DNA from: Clostridiales bacterium | GTDB taxonomy: Bacteria > Bacillota > Clostridia > Lachnospirales > WRAX01 | NCBI GenBank assembly: GCA_031271375.1 | Contig: JAISVU010000154.1 | Location: forward strand, 1 to 6,984 | Direction of reading: 5' to 3' | Length of the DNA stretch: 6,984 nucleotides | Notes under the pieces: model-generated | The model's input: the letters and a program-made list of their open reading frames with translations, nothing else | Told to the model about the DNA's origin: nothing | Database searches by the model: none | Program-made: the position numbers and the translations under genes | In this document: in pieces, positions 1 to 6,633 of the stretch | How the letters are laid out: each line of letters begins with the position of its first letter | Numbering within the stretch: the first letter of the stretch is position 1

Positions 1-717
1 GGTCTCCTCCTCGTGCATCTCAAGGTCGGAATCCCTGGTTATTCTGAAGCAGTATGAGCAAACCACACGGTTCCCCATGAATAATCTATGCGAAAAGGCT
101 TTTACGATTTCCTCTATTAGTATAAACCTGCCCGCGCCGATTTCAAACAGCCTCGGAACCACAGAGGGGACTTGAACCACGGCGTAACGCCTGCTCTCCC
201 CCTTTTTCTCAAGTTCCAAAATGATATTAAGGGAACGGTTGCTTAGAAACGGAAAGGGACGGCTTTGGTCGATTGCCATAGGCGTAAGGATCGGGGAGAG
301 GGTTGTGTTGAAATACCTCTCCGCGGTTACCTTCTCATTCTCCGTCAGGCCAGACATATCCAGAAAGCTCAGGCCCTCCAGCGCAAGCCCTCTGCATACC
401 GAACGCAGGAAGCAATTATACTGGTCATAAACCATTTTATGGGTTTTTAACGAAATAGCCGCCTGCTGCTCCTCCGGCGTCATTCCGGCGGGGTCTTGCC
501 CGGAAGAACCGATACCCGATAAGGCCATTAACCCGGAAACCCTTACCATAAAAAATTCATCTAAGTTAGACGAGCATATGGAAAGGAACTTCAAGCGCTC
601 CCCGAGGGGATTGCTTTTATCCTGCGCCTCTTCCAATACCCTTCCGTTAAACTCAAGCCAGCTCAGTTCCCTGTTTATATAAAGCTCAGATGAACGCAAA
701 TCCCTTTTATCAGCCAT
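1..717 (-). CDS. ppk1: Polyphosphate kinase 1, N-terminal part (runs off the left edge)
   Basis: Polyphosphate kinase reversibly moves the gamma-phosphate of ATP onto a growing polyphosphate chain through a phospho-histidine. Only the first 239 codons are present. The N domain is clear: NRELSWLEFNGRVLEEA at about residues 15-31 and SSNLDEFFMVRV at about 49-60. Asn51 there aligns with the adenine-contacting Asn of E. coli PPK (Asn45). The start of the head domain follows, with LTPMAID and PFPF at about 144-157 and FRITRDSDLE near residue 230. The catalytic histidines lie beyond the window. The ATG at 717 is chosen because a GAGGGA ribosome binding site (724-729) sits 6 bases upstream and the PPK homology begins just after it. 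It follows the Ppx-like gene by 27 bases on the same strand, so the two are probably co-transcribed. The family is recognised with high confidence; complete proteins are usually about 700 aa. Confidence 0.95.
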   Translation of the reverse strand, partial: MADKRDLRSSELYINRELSWLEFNGRVLEEAQDKSNPLGERLKFLSICSSNLDEFFMVRVSGLMALSGIGSSGQDPAGMTPEEQQAAISLKTHKMVYDQYNCFLRSVCRGLALEGLSFLDMSGLTENEKVTAERYFNTTLSPILTPMAIDQSRPFPFLSNRSLNIILELEKKGESRRYAVVQVPSVVPRLFEIGAGRFILIEEIVKAFSHRLFMGNRVVCSYCFRITRDSDLEMHEEET

Positions 718-744
718 GATCCATCCCTCACATAATAATTCTAT

Positions 745-2286
745 CTAAACAGCCTTTACATGGAGCGTCGCCTTAACGCCGAATACTTCCCCGAAGAAGG
801 CGCTCTTGCGGTTAAACGCCCATTTTTCAAGCTCTATGTTACGATTTGTCTGCACATGCACCACCAGCTCGTCCCCATCGGCGGTAACGGTAAGGTCGTT
901 TATTTTTTGAAGCCTTCCCCGGTCAAGGGCGTCGGCGAGGCGCAGGATAGCCGCGAGTTTTGCCGTCACAGCCATATCCCCCGCGGCCGAGGCCGAATAA
1001 GGCTCGGTGTCCGGCTGATCGGCGCTGTGCAGCAGGCAGATTTGCGCTAATACATTCATGTCCCGCTGATTAAGACCCACGATGTCTAACCCCGAGAGTA
1101 TATTATACGAATGGCGCGCGTGATCCTTAACGTCGATAAACTTGCCGAAGTCGTGAAGATATGCGGCGCACTGCAATAAAATACGTTCTCTTGCCCCCAT
1201 GCCGTGGAGTTTTCTTATCTTGTCAAATATCTTTAATGAAAAGTCTTCCACAAGAGAGGCGTGAGCCTCTATTACCTCATATCGCGCCGCGAGGGCTTTC
1301 ACCGCCAGCAGCGTACTCTTATAAAACTCTTTATCGATCTTCGCCGCCTCTTCGGGAAAGAGCATACAATAGAGAACTGATTCGTTAAGATAAGCCTGCG
1401 GCAGAAGCGCTTCCTCGGCTCCGGCAAGGCTGAACAAATCCCCAAGAATACAGCACGCGGGTATAATCACCTCCGCCCTGGCCAGCGACAGCTGATATTC
1501 CTTTGAAATATTCTCGGTTGACGCGTATTTAACCCTGTTGTAGAGCTTTTCAAGATTCTTCTTCTTTAACATAAACGCGGCCCCGGCGTTTTCGGCCCCG
1601 CAGAGATCTTTCATTATATTCACATCGCCGCCGGTGAGGATCAGCTTTTCGGGCCTGACCCCGTCGGGCATATCGTGAACATCCAAAGCGGCCCGGATAA
1701 ATTCTTCTATCATAACATGGTATTCCTGGGTATAAGTGGCGGCGTGCTCGAACAGCTCGCTTATCCTGAGAGGGCCTACCTTAACGCTGCGGTAGTAAAC
1801 AATACGCCCGTTCTTAATAATAGATATGCCTACGCTGCCGCTGCCCACATATCCCATCAGCGCCGAGGAAAGGTCTTCATTTACCAGCGTCCTCAAGGCG
1901 GTTTTGAAAATATGCAGTTTTTCCTCTAAACCGTCCATTATCTCTACGTCAAGCCCTGTCTTTAAACGTATTTGATCTAGTATATATCCCTTGTTCCGGG
2001 CTTCCCTAAGGGCTGTCGTCGCAATGACGCGGATGTCCTTTGAACCTACTCCGTAACATGCCGCCGTCTCCAGATACCCTTTTATTATTAAGCAGGCCTT
2101 ATTTACCTTATCAAATCCCAATTTGCCCAGATTAAAGGTATCCTTGCCAATCGCCAACGGATATTCTAAAAACTCCAGGACATGCACCCTGTCATCCCTG
2201 CGGTCTCCCACAAGCAAGCGCAATGTGTTTGAACTGAACTCTATCACCGCCGCCACAGCAGGTTTTCGTGCCTTATGCTTCTTCAT
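745..2286 (-). CDS. ppx: Ppx/GppA-family phosphatase-like protein with C-terminal HD domain
   Basis: The protein has 513 aa, the usual length of an exopolyphosphatase. Family members remove terminal phosphate from polyphosphate or pppGpp. An ASKHA-type N-terminal half carries an altered first phosphate loop (IEFSSNTLRLLV, 15-26), ATTALREARN (89-98), DGLEEKLHIF (118-127, with Glu121 matching the E. coli catalytic Glu) and LILTGGDVN (215-223). The second phosphate loop, normally DIGGGSTE, reads YVGSGSVG (146-153), so its Asp and Glu are lost. The C-terminal HD region looks intact: His361, LHD (His378/Asp379), HARHS (389-393), His420 and Asp452. The start at 2286 is preferred over an in-frame ATG at 2307 because AGAGGGA lies 6 bases upstream. 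The 2307 ATG has no proper site and would lie almost on the predicted transcription start. It heads an operon with ppk1. The family is certain, but catalytic activity is not: it may be a degraded or specialised enzyme, or a sensor. The gene symbol is by family and context. Confidence 0.88.
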   Translation of the reverse strand: MKKHKARKPAVAAVIEFSSNTLRLLVGDRRDDRVHVLEFLEYPLAIGKDTFNLGKLGFDKVNKACLIIKGYLETAACYGVGSKDIRVIATTALREARNKGYILDQIRLKTGLDVEIMDGLEEKLHIFKTALRTLVNEDLSSALMGYVGSGSVGISIIKNGRIVYYRSVKVGPLRISELFEHAATYTQEYHVMIEEFIRAALDVHDMPDGVRPEKLILTGGDVNIMKDLCGAENAGAAFMLKKKNLEKLYNRVKYASTENISKEYQLSLARAEVIIPACCILGDLFSLAGAEEALLPQAYLNESVLYCMLFPEEAAKIDKEFYKSTLLAVKALAARYEVIEAHASLVEDFSLKIFDKIRKLHGMGARERILLQCAAYLHDFGKFIDVKDHARHSYNILSGLDIVGLNQRDMNVLAQICLLHSADQPDTEPYSASAAGDMAVTAKLAAILRLADALDRGRLQKINDLTVTADGDELVVHVQTNRNIELEKWAFNRKSAFFGEVFGVKATLHVKAV

Positions 2287-2292
2287 TGCCCA

Positions 2293-2299
2293 TCCCTCT
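2293..2299 (-). promoter_or_regulatory. Ribosome binding site that decides the ppx start
   Basis: AGAGGGA on the minus strand ends 6 bases before the ATG at 2286. A nearly identical GAGGGATGG sequence precedes ppk1 at 717. The alternative in-frame ATG at 2307 has only TAAGG with one base of spacing, so the shorter 513-aa protein is the better call. Confidence 0.7.
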
Positions 2300-2319
2300 C
2301 GAAACATGCCTTACATATA

Positions 2320-2347
2320 ATTATACCGAATTTTGCCGATTTTGCAA
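2320..2347 (-). promoter_or_regulatory. Predicted sigma-A type promoter for the ppx-ppk1 operon
   Basis: On the minus strand a perfect TATAAT -10 box (2325 to 2320) lies 16 bases downstream of TTGCAA (2347 to 2342), which matches 4 of 6 bases of the -35 consensus. Transcription would start near 2310-2313, giving a leader of about 25 bases to the ATG at 2286. The -35 box abuts the T-rich tail of the terminator of the gene upstream. The -10 is convincing and the -35 is moderate. It is a prediction from sequence only. Confidence 0.5.
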
Positions 2348-2378
2348 GTAAAACACAAAGCCGCCATGAGGCGGCCTT
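2346..2378 (-). terminator. Intrinsic terminator of the Asn-rich lipoprotein gene
   Basis: In the minus-strand transcript, AAGGCCGCC and GGCGGCUUU form a 9-bp stem (one G-U pair) around the loop UCAU. A U-rich run, UUUGUGUUUU, follows. The stem begins 20 bases past the TAA of the 709-aa gene, as expected for Rho-independent termination. It also separates that gene from the ppx-ppk1 operon. The DNA stem is symmetric, but the T-tract is on the minus-strand side only. Confidence 0.8.
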
Positions 2379-2398
2379 GGTAATATCATTTATACTTG

Positions 2399-4528
2399 TT
2401 ACTCCCCGCTCTCCGAGCTGGGATTGTCGGTAGCCGCCGGAACCTCCGGGGGTTCCGGGGATGCTGCGGGGCTCTCTGTTTCTGCGGTTCCCCCGTCGTT
2501 GTTATCAGTTGTGGTATCTGCGCTGTTATCGCCTGTTTCCGTATTTATTTCGGTCGCGGGCGAAGCGCTGTCGCTTGTTTCCGTAGGTTCGGCCATAAGG
2601 TTATTCTTGTCGATGACTTGGCCGTCGAGGCGGTTTTTATCCACAGAGGGGGCATCTATCACCTTTGTAGCGGAGGTTTCCGCTTCGTTTACAACAGGAG
2701 CGGCGGGGGTCGCCGTGACGACGGGAGCCTTCGCGTTGTCTGCGGCGGGGGCTATCGTTTCATTTTTAGCCATCCGCGAAGGCAATGCGTTATGAAACCT
2801 CATATTATATCTTCTGTTCAGAGGATTCATAGAGCGCTGCCAGCGTCTGTAATGATAATCATTGTAACCCTTTCTCTGGCCGCTGTTCCGGGCTCCATTT
2901 TTCGTGTCGTTCGGGGTTGTTATGTTTTCATTCTTTACGCCGTCGTCTTTCTTAGCAACAAGATTGGCGGGAGTTTCTTTTACCGTATTGGTAACAGTTC
3001 CTTCGGCTATCCGTTCTGTCTTGAGCGCTCTCCTGCGGACATAGGGCCTGAAAATGCTGGAAAACCTATTTCTGCGCATCGCTCGCTGCCTGTTTATTTC
3101 CTCGGCGTTTCGTATATTTTGATTATTTACTGCGCCGTTTTTATTCATGGCATTTTGGGTATTGATATTTCGAGCCTTGATATTTTGAGCCGTGCTCTTA
3201 GGGGCGCTCTCCGTATTGCTAGCGGCAGGAGTGTTATCCGCGCCTCTTATAAAAGTGTTATTTGGCGCGGTATAGGAGCTGGGTGCACTATACATCCCGG
3301 TATCATAAACAGGGTTTGAAGCCGGAACGCTGTTCGTCTGGGCCGTATCCTGCGGCGTAACAGCATTCATTATGTTACTTGCCGCGGCATTCGTGTTATT
3401 GTTTTTAATATTACTCGTTACAGCATTAACCCTTGCGGCGGCTCTCGTTGCTCTATTGGTTCTGGCGCCGCTCGCGGCGTTTCGTGTTCTTGTCCTAGTC
3501 CCCATTGATCCGTCGGAGTTAGGGAACGGTTTAGCCTTTCGGGGTGTTTTATCGCCTGTATTGTTAAGGACATCGCGCACATAAGCCTTTATATCCTTCG
3601 TCTGCGTTTCGGCGGCGGGTTTAACGGCCTCGGCGGCTTTCTTTAATCCCGAACGCCGTCCGGCGTTGTAGGCCATGTTGAAAATTTTCATATTATTCGC
3701 GGCGGCTTCATTCCGTGCTGCGTCTGCCTGGGCCTTAACCGCGGCGGAATTGTCTGCCGGTTTAACGGCGTTTACGTTCGCCGCTGCCCTCTTCGCGGTG
3801 TTCTTTGTGCTTTTCTTTGTGTTATTTGTGTCCTTTGTGGTTTGAGCAATATTCGCTGCCGCCGTTCTTTTCGCTTTTGCGTCGGTTATCCCGGTGGAAC
3901 CGATATTGTTATTAACCACTTTTTCCGGGACAAGAATTCTGCTATCTGCCGAGCTGGACTGGCCTTGCGCCGTTGGGGAAGTAACGGCGGTTACGCGTCG
4001 CACTGGGCCGGAGTGGTAGCGTCCGGCGAAAGACCGTGTAGCTGGGGTGCTGTCTGTCGCCGTATTGTTATTGATATTTCGGGAAATATTATTCTTGAGA
4101 TTATTCCCCGTTGTGTTATAATTACGGGTGACTGTTTTCGCCGGGTTTGCTATACGGTTATTCCCGTATGTACCCCTTTGAGCCGTTCCGGTGCTTTGGT
4201 TGGCTGCGCGGTTTACCGCTCCCGTGGCTCTGGAAGTCAGGTTGTTGTTAGTCCGGTATCTCCGTCCTGACGCTGTGCGGTTGGTCGCGGTGTTGGCGTT
4301 GTTCCAACCCATTATACCGTTGTAGCTGGCTCCGTTATTTGTTCTGTAGGAGCGGTTGTTATCGTAGGCGTAGCGGTCGTTCGTGTTATGAGCGGCTCGC
4401 CCGCCTGCAATCGAAACGTTGCTTGCCGACTTTTTAGCGGTTTTGGCGGGCTTGCAGCCGGTTGCGGTTACGGCCATCGCTCCTGATAACGCCAGCGCTA
4501 AAGCAAGTTTTCTCAACCTAAATTTCAT
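2399..4528 (-). CDS. Putative secreted lipoprotein, Asn-rich and low complexity, function unknown
   Basis: I do not recognise this 709-aa protein. It starts with a lipoprotein signal: basic MKFRLRK, hydrophobic LALALALSGAMAV, then TATGC with lipidation expected at Cys25, the only cysteine seen. The lipobox is slightly atypical, with Ala rather than Leu at -3. The rest is low complexity and probably disordered. By hand count about 99 residues (14%) are Asn, with much Ala, Thr, Ser and Arg. Visible segments are an N-terminal Asn/Tyr/Arg part with YRTNN twice, an Ala/Lys-rich possibly helical part (about 230-320), and Arg/Tyr-rich boxes (FRPYVRRR; residues 557-587 with 7 Arg). The tail is acidic: the last 64 residues have 16 Asp/Glu and no Lys/Arg. 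The gene is supported by a perfect AAGGAGG (4534-4540) 5 bases before the ATG, an uninterrupted frame and a terminator. A surface, wall-associated or spore-layer role is possible but is guesswork. Confidence 0.8.
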   Translation of the reverse strand: MKFRLRKLALALALSGAMAVTATGCKPAKTAKKSASNVSIAGGRAAHNTNDRYAYDNNRSYRTNNGASYNGIMGWNNANTATNRTASGRRYRTNNNLTSRATGAVNRAANQSTGTAQRGTYGNNRIANPAKTVTRNYNTTGNNLKNNISRNINNNTATDSTPATRSFAGRYHSGPVRRVTAVTSPTAQGQSSSADSRILVPEKVVNNNIGSTGITDAKAKRTAAANIAQTTKDTNNTKKSTKNTAKRAAANVNAVKPADNSAAVKAQADAARNEAAANNMKIFNMAYNAGRRSGLKKAAEAVKPAAETQTKDIKAYVRDVLNNTGDKTPRKAKPFPNSDGSMGTRTRTRNAASGARTNRATRAAARVNAVTSNIKNNNTNAAASNIMNAVTPQDTAQTNSVPASNPVYDTGMYSAPSSYTAPNNTFIRGADNTPAASNTESAPKSTAQNIKARNINTQNAMNKNGAVNNQNIRNAEEINRQRAMRRNRFSSIFRPYVRRRALKTERIAEGTVTNTVKETPANLVAKKDDGVKNENITTPNDTKNGARNSGQRKGYNDYHYRRWQRSMNPLNRRYNMRFHNALPSRMAKNETIAPAADNAKAPVVTATPAAPVVNEAETSATKVIDAPSVDKNRLDGQVIDKNNLMAEPTETSDSASPATEINTETGDNSADTTTDNNDGGTAETESPAASPEPPEVPAATDNPSSESGE
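3804..3839 (-). repeat. Short degenerate ACAAA repeat inside the lipoprotein gene
   Basis: The plus strand shows TTTGTG at 3804, 3816, 3825 and 3834, at spacings of 12, 9 and 9 bases. In the minus-strand reading frame this encodes the Thr-Asn/Lys-rich stretch TTKDTNNTKKSTKNT. Spacing in multiples of three keeps the frame. It suggests local expansion by slippage or duplication of a 9-base unit, which fits a low-complexity protein region. Confidence 0.5.
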
Positions 4529-4554
4529 GCTTTCCTCCTTATTTTTAGTAGATA

Positions 4555-4584
4555 TCTATATCAAGCGCCGAAATTAAATCACAA
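4555..4584 (-). promoter_or_regulatory. Weak candidate promoter for the lipoprotein gene
   Basis: On the minus strand TTGTGA (4584 to 4579) is followed 18 bases later by TATAGA (4560 to 4555). Each matches about 4 of 6 consensus bases. The predicted start, near 4548, would leave a leader of about 20 bases holding the perfect Shine-Dalgarno. The -10 lies within a small palindrome (GATAT-CT-ATATC, 4551-4562). The position is sensible but the boxes are weak. Confidence 0.3.
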
Positions 4585-4608
4585 TCTTGGTCATAATTTC
4601 TGAGGCGC
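4565..4608. repeat. Inverted repeat in the divergent lipoprotein-malQ intergenic region
   Basis: GCGCCGAAATTA (4565-4576) pairs with TAATTTC (4594-4600), then skips TGA, then pairs with GGCGC (4604-4608). This gives 12 matched bases with a 3-base bulge around a 17-base loop. It covers the -35 and spacer of the candidate lipoprotein promoter. It is not followed by a T-run on either strand, so it is unlikely to be a terminator. It could be an operator or chance structure. Confidence 0.45.
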
Positions 4609-4691
4609 GTTAATTATTCTGGCCGGATTGACTATTAAAATACTGTAGTTCAATTGGAGCTTTTGCATAGAAATACATGCGAATACATAAT

Positions 4692-4698
4692 AAAGGAG
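4692..4698 (+). promoter_or_regulatory. Ribosome binding site that sets the malQ start at a GTG
   Basis: AAAGGAG lies 9 bases before the GTG at 4708. The frame stays open upstream to a TTG at 4654, but that codon lacks a good site. The extra 18 residues do not resemble MalQ, whose homology begins with RLSGILAHPTSF just after the GTG. No convincing -10/-35 pair for malQ was found; TTGACT at 4628-4633 lacks a matching -10 at normal spacing. Confidence 0.75.
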
Positions 4699-4707
4699 CG
4701 GGATTTT

Positions 4708-6315
4708 GTGGAAATAAAACGCTTGAGCGGCATTCTTGCGCATCCCACGTCATTTCCGTCAAAATATGGGATCGGCGATTTGGGCGAAGGAGCGCGGATC
4801 TTTATGCGCTTTTTAAAGGATAGCGGTCAAAAGCTATGGCAAATACTGCCTTTAAACCCCACAGGCTTCGGCGACTCACCCTACCAAAGTTTTTCCACTT
4901 TCGCCTCGAACGAGCTTTTGATAAGCCCCGACGGGCTTTTTGAAGACAATCTATTGGAAGAAATCGATTTGATACCGTTTACTCCGTGCAATCCGGCTAC
5001 GGTAGACTACGGCCCGGTAATCAAGCATAAACACACTATACATAGGAAGGCTTACGCGCGGTTTAAAACGCAATTAAATGAAACCGGCGAGGATTCGGAG
5101 CTGGCTGCCGGTTATAAAGCCTTTTGCCGGAAACACGCTTCATGGCTCCCGGATTACGCTTTATTCGTGGCGATAAAGAATTATTTCATTGACGAACGCC
5201 GCAATGAATTTTTAAGCCCGGGCTATAAGGCTTATAAGCGGGCAAACCCGCTCCTTTCCGGCGAGAATCAAGTAAAGGATTTTTATTACGGCGCGGTATG
5301 GAATTCGTGGCCGGAAGACCTTGCCCAGGCAAAACCCGCCGCTGTGAAGGCATGGCGGGCGAAACTGGCGGACGAGGTTCAATACATCCAGTTTCTTCAG
5401 TTTATGTTTATGAAGCAATGGGCGAAGATAAAGTCACTCGCGGCGCAGTACGGCATCACCGTTATTGGGGACATCCCAATCTTCGTGGCCTATGACAGCG
5501 CGGACATGTGGACGAACCGCGCGCTTTTTCAAATGAACGGAATGAACCCCGCCGCCGTCGCCGGGGTTCCGCCGGATTACTTTTCCCAAAAAGGCCAGCT
5601 TTGGGGCAATCCGTTATATGAATGGGACGAACATCAAAGGACGGGGTTCAAGTGGTGGAAGCGGCGGCTCGCCCATACGCTGGAGTTGGTTGATGTGGTT
5701 CGTATCGATCATTTCAGGGGTTTTGAAGCCTATTGGCGCATAAATTACGGGGCCAAAGACGCCGTAAAGGGCAAATGGGTCAAAGCCCCTGGGGACGCGC
5801 TCTTCGAGTCTCTTGGCCCCGCGAATATCATCGCCGAGGATCTTGGTGTTATTACGAAGGAAGTCACCGCGATGCGCAGGCGTTTCGGCCTGCCGGGTAT
5901 GCGAATTCTGCAGTTCGCGATGGAAGGCGGGGCAGCCGACCCGTACATGCCGCATAACTTCGAGGACGGTCACAGCGTGGTTTATACAGGCACCCATGAT
6001 AACGAAACCACAATGGGCTGGTACAGCGGAGCCAGTGAAAAAACAAAGGATTACTTTCGGAAATACCTGAATGTAAGCGGCGAAAACGCTGCGTGGGATT
6101 TGATGCGCCTGGCTTTTTCGTCCACTGCGGGATGGGCCGTCGTTCCTATTCAAGACGTGCTGTCCCTGGGCAACGAGGCCCGGATGAACCTGCCCGGGTC
6201 CAAAGAGGGGAATTGGCGTTTCCGGTTTACGGCGGACATGCTTACCGATGAGCGGGCAAAGGGGTTGAGGTATCTGTCGGAGCTTTTCGGGAGAAATCTC
6301 GATATATCGAAGTGA
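4708..6315 (+). CDS. malQ: 4-alpha-glucanotransferase (amylomaltase, GH77)
   Basis: This cytosolic enzyme transfers alpha-1,4-glucan segments between maltodextrins, releasing glucose. It serves maltodextrin and glycogen metabolism. The 535-aa protein contains the whole family signature: SGILAHPTSFPSKYGIGDLG near the start, LPLNPTGFGDSPYQSFS at about residues 48-64, GDIPIFVAYDSADMW, and GVPPDYFSQKGQLWGNPLYEW. The catalytic residues are all present. Asp334 in RIDHFRG is the nucleophile, Glu377 in IIAEDLG is the acid/base, and Asp431 in TGTHDNETT stabilises the transition state. Length and the lack of an N-terminal extension fit the short bacterial/plant DPE1-type rather than the longer enterobacterial form. 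The start is a GTG with AAAGGAG upstream. It diverges from the lipoprotein gene. No other sugar-polymer gene is visible, so its pathway partners must be elsewhere. No clear terminator follows, so read-through into the next genes is possible. Confidence 0.97.
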   Translation: MEIKRLSGILAHPTSFPSKYGIGDLGEGARIFMRFLKDSGQKLWQILPLNPTGFGDSPYQSFSTFASNELLISPDGLFEDNLLEEIDLIPFTPCNPATVDYGPVIKHKHTIHRKAYARFKTQLNETGEDSELAAGYKAFCRKHASWLPDYALFVAIKNYFIDERRNEFLSPGYKAYKRANPLLSGENQVKDFYYGAVWNSWPEDLAQAKPAAVKAWRAKLADEVQYIQFLQFMFMKQWAKIKSLAAQYGITVIGDIPIFVAYDSADMWTNRALFQMNGMNPAAVAGVPPDYFSQKGQLWGNPLYEWDEHQRTGFKWWKRRLAHTLELVDVVRIDHFRGFEAYWRINYGAKDAVKGKWVKAPGDALFESLGPANIIAEDLGVITKEVTAMRRRFGLPGMRILQFAMEGGAADPYMPHNFEDGHSVVYTGTHDNETTMGWYSGASEKTKDYFRKYLNVSGENAAWDLMRLAFSSTAGWAVVPIQDVLSLGNEARMNLPGSKEGNWRFRFTADMLTDERAKGLRYLSELFGRNLDISK

Positions 6316-6327
6316 GGAGGATTCTTT

Positions 6328-6357
6328 TTGAGCAAGCGGGATAAACTCCTTCTTTAA
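6328..6357 (+). other. Nine-codon mini-ORF with a perfect Shine-Dalgarno after malQ
   Basis: AGGAGG (6315-6320) overlaps the last base of the malQ stop and stands 7 bases before TTG AGC AAG CGG GAT AAA CTC CTT CTT TAA, read as MSKRDKLLL. The CTCCT at 6346-6350 could pair with the Shine-Dalgarno AGGAG (6315-6319). It may be a leader peptide, the remnant of a deleted downstream gene, or chance. The rest of the 6316-6423 gap shows no other coding signal and no convincing terminator. Confidence 0.25.
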
Positions 6358-6423
6358 ATATTAGCTTATCAGGTAAAGCAAGTAAGATTCGCAATCATAA
6401 AAACAGACTGGGAGGCGGGAAAA

Positions 6424-6633
6424 ATGTATAAGTACGAAATTATCCTTTATTGGAGCTCTGAAGATAGCGCGTTTATCGCCGAAGCCCCTGAATTAGCCGG
6501 ATGTTCCGCGCATGGGGAAACGCAGATTGAGGCGCTCAATAACCTCGAAGTCATTATTTCCGAATGGATTGAAACCGCGAGATTAATCGGGCGAGCCATC
6601 CCAGAACCGCGCGGAAGATTGATATTTGCCTAA
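6424..6633 (+). CDS. HicB-like domain protein, without an adjacent HicA
   Basis: This 69-aa protein matches the HicB-like antitoxin fold. It has a first strand YEIILYW, then the family core EDSAFIAEAPELAGCSAHGET (residues about 13-33). A helix EALNNLEVIISEWIETA follows, and it ends IPEPRGRL. In HicAB systems this fold blocks the RNase HicA. Here it carries only the HicB core with no added C-terminal DNA-binding segment. No HicA fits in the 108 bases upstream, and the next gene is a DNA glycosylase. The ATG has GGGAGG (6410-6415) 8 bases upstream. Its TAA overlaps the next start by one base (TAATG), so the two are probably translated together. The domain call is firm. The role is unknown, and it is better called an orphan HicB-like protein than an antitoxin. 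Confidence 0.85.
   Translation: MYKYEIILYWSSEDSAFIAEAPELAGCSAHGETQIEALNNLEVIISEWIETARLIGRAIPEPRGRLIFA

Noticed and set aside
221..450. Two short overlapping plus-strand frames
   Set aside because: Both are antisense to the conserved ppk1 coding sequence and have no ribosome binding sites.
2287..2307. An upstream ATG start for the Ppx-like protein
   Set aside because: Its spacing to the only purine-rich stretch is one base, and it would be nearly leaderless from the predicted promoter. The ATG at 2286 has a good site.
2396..3319. A 307-codon plus-strand open frame starting at a TTG
   Set aside because: It lies antisense within the 709-aa lipoprotein gene and starts at its very end. It has no ribosome binding site and its Cys/Ile/Arg-heavy translation looks like no protein family. 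The minus-strand frame has the signal peptide, ribosome binding site and terminator.
3842..4270. A 142-codon plus-strand open frame
   Set aside because: It is antisense to the same lipoprotein gene, has no ribosome binding site and no recognisable protein. Long antisense frames here follow from the skewed codon content.
4654..4707. An upstream TTG start for malQ
   Set aside because: It has no suitable ribosome binding site, and the extra 18 residues lie upstream of MalQ homology. The GTG at 4708 has AAAGGAG before it.
5614..6153. A 179-codon minus-strand open frame within malQ
   Set aside because: It is opposite the most conserved catalytic part of malQ, which fully explains the sequence. 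Its translation resembles nothing known.
6361..6388. Possible hairpin or promoter between malQ and the hicB-like gene
   Set aside because: GCTT...AAGC gives only four pairs with no T-run, and TAAGAT at 6383 lacks a credible -35 box, so neither a terminator nor a promoter can be supported.
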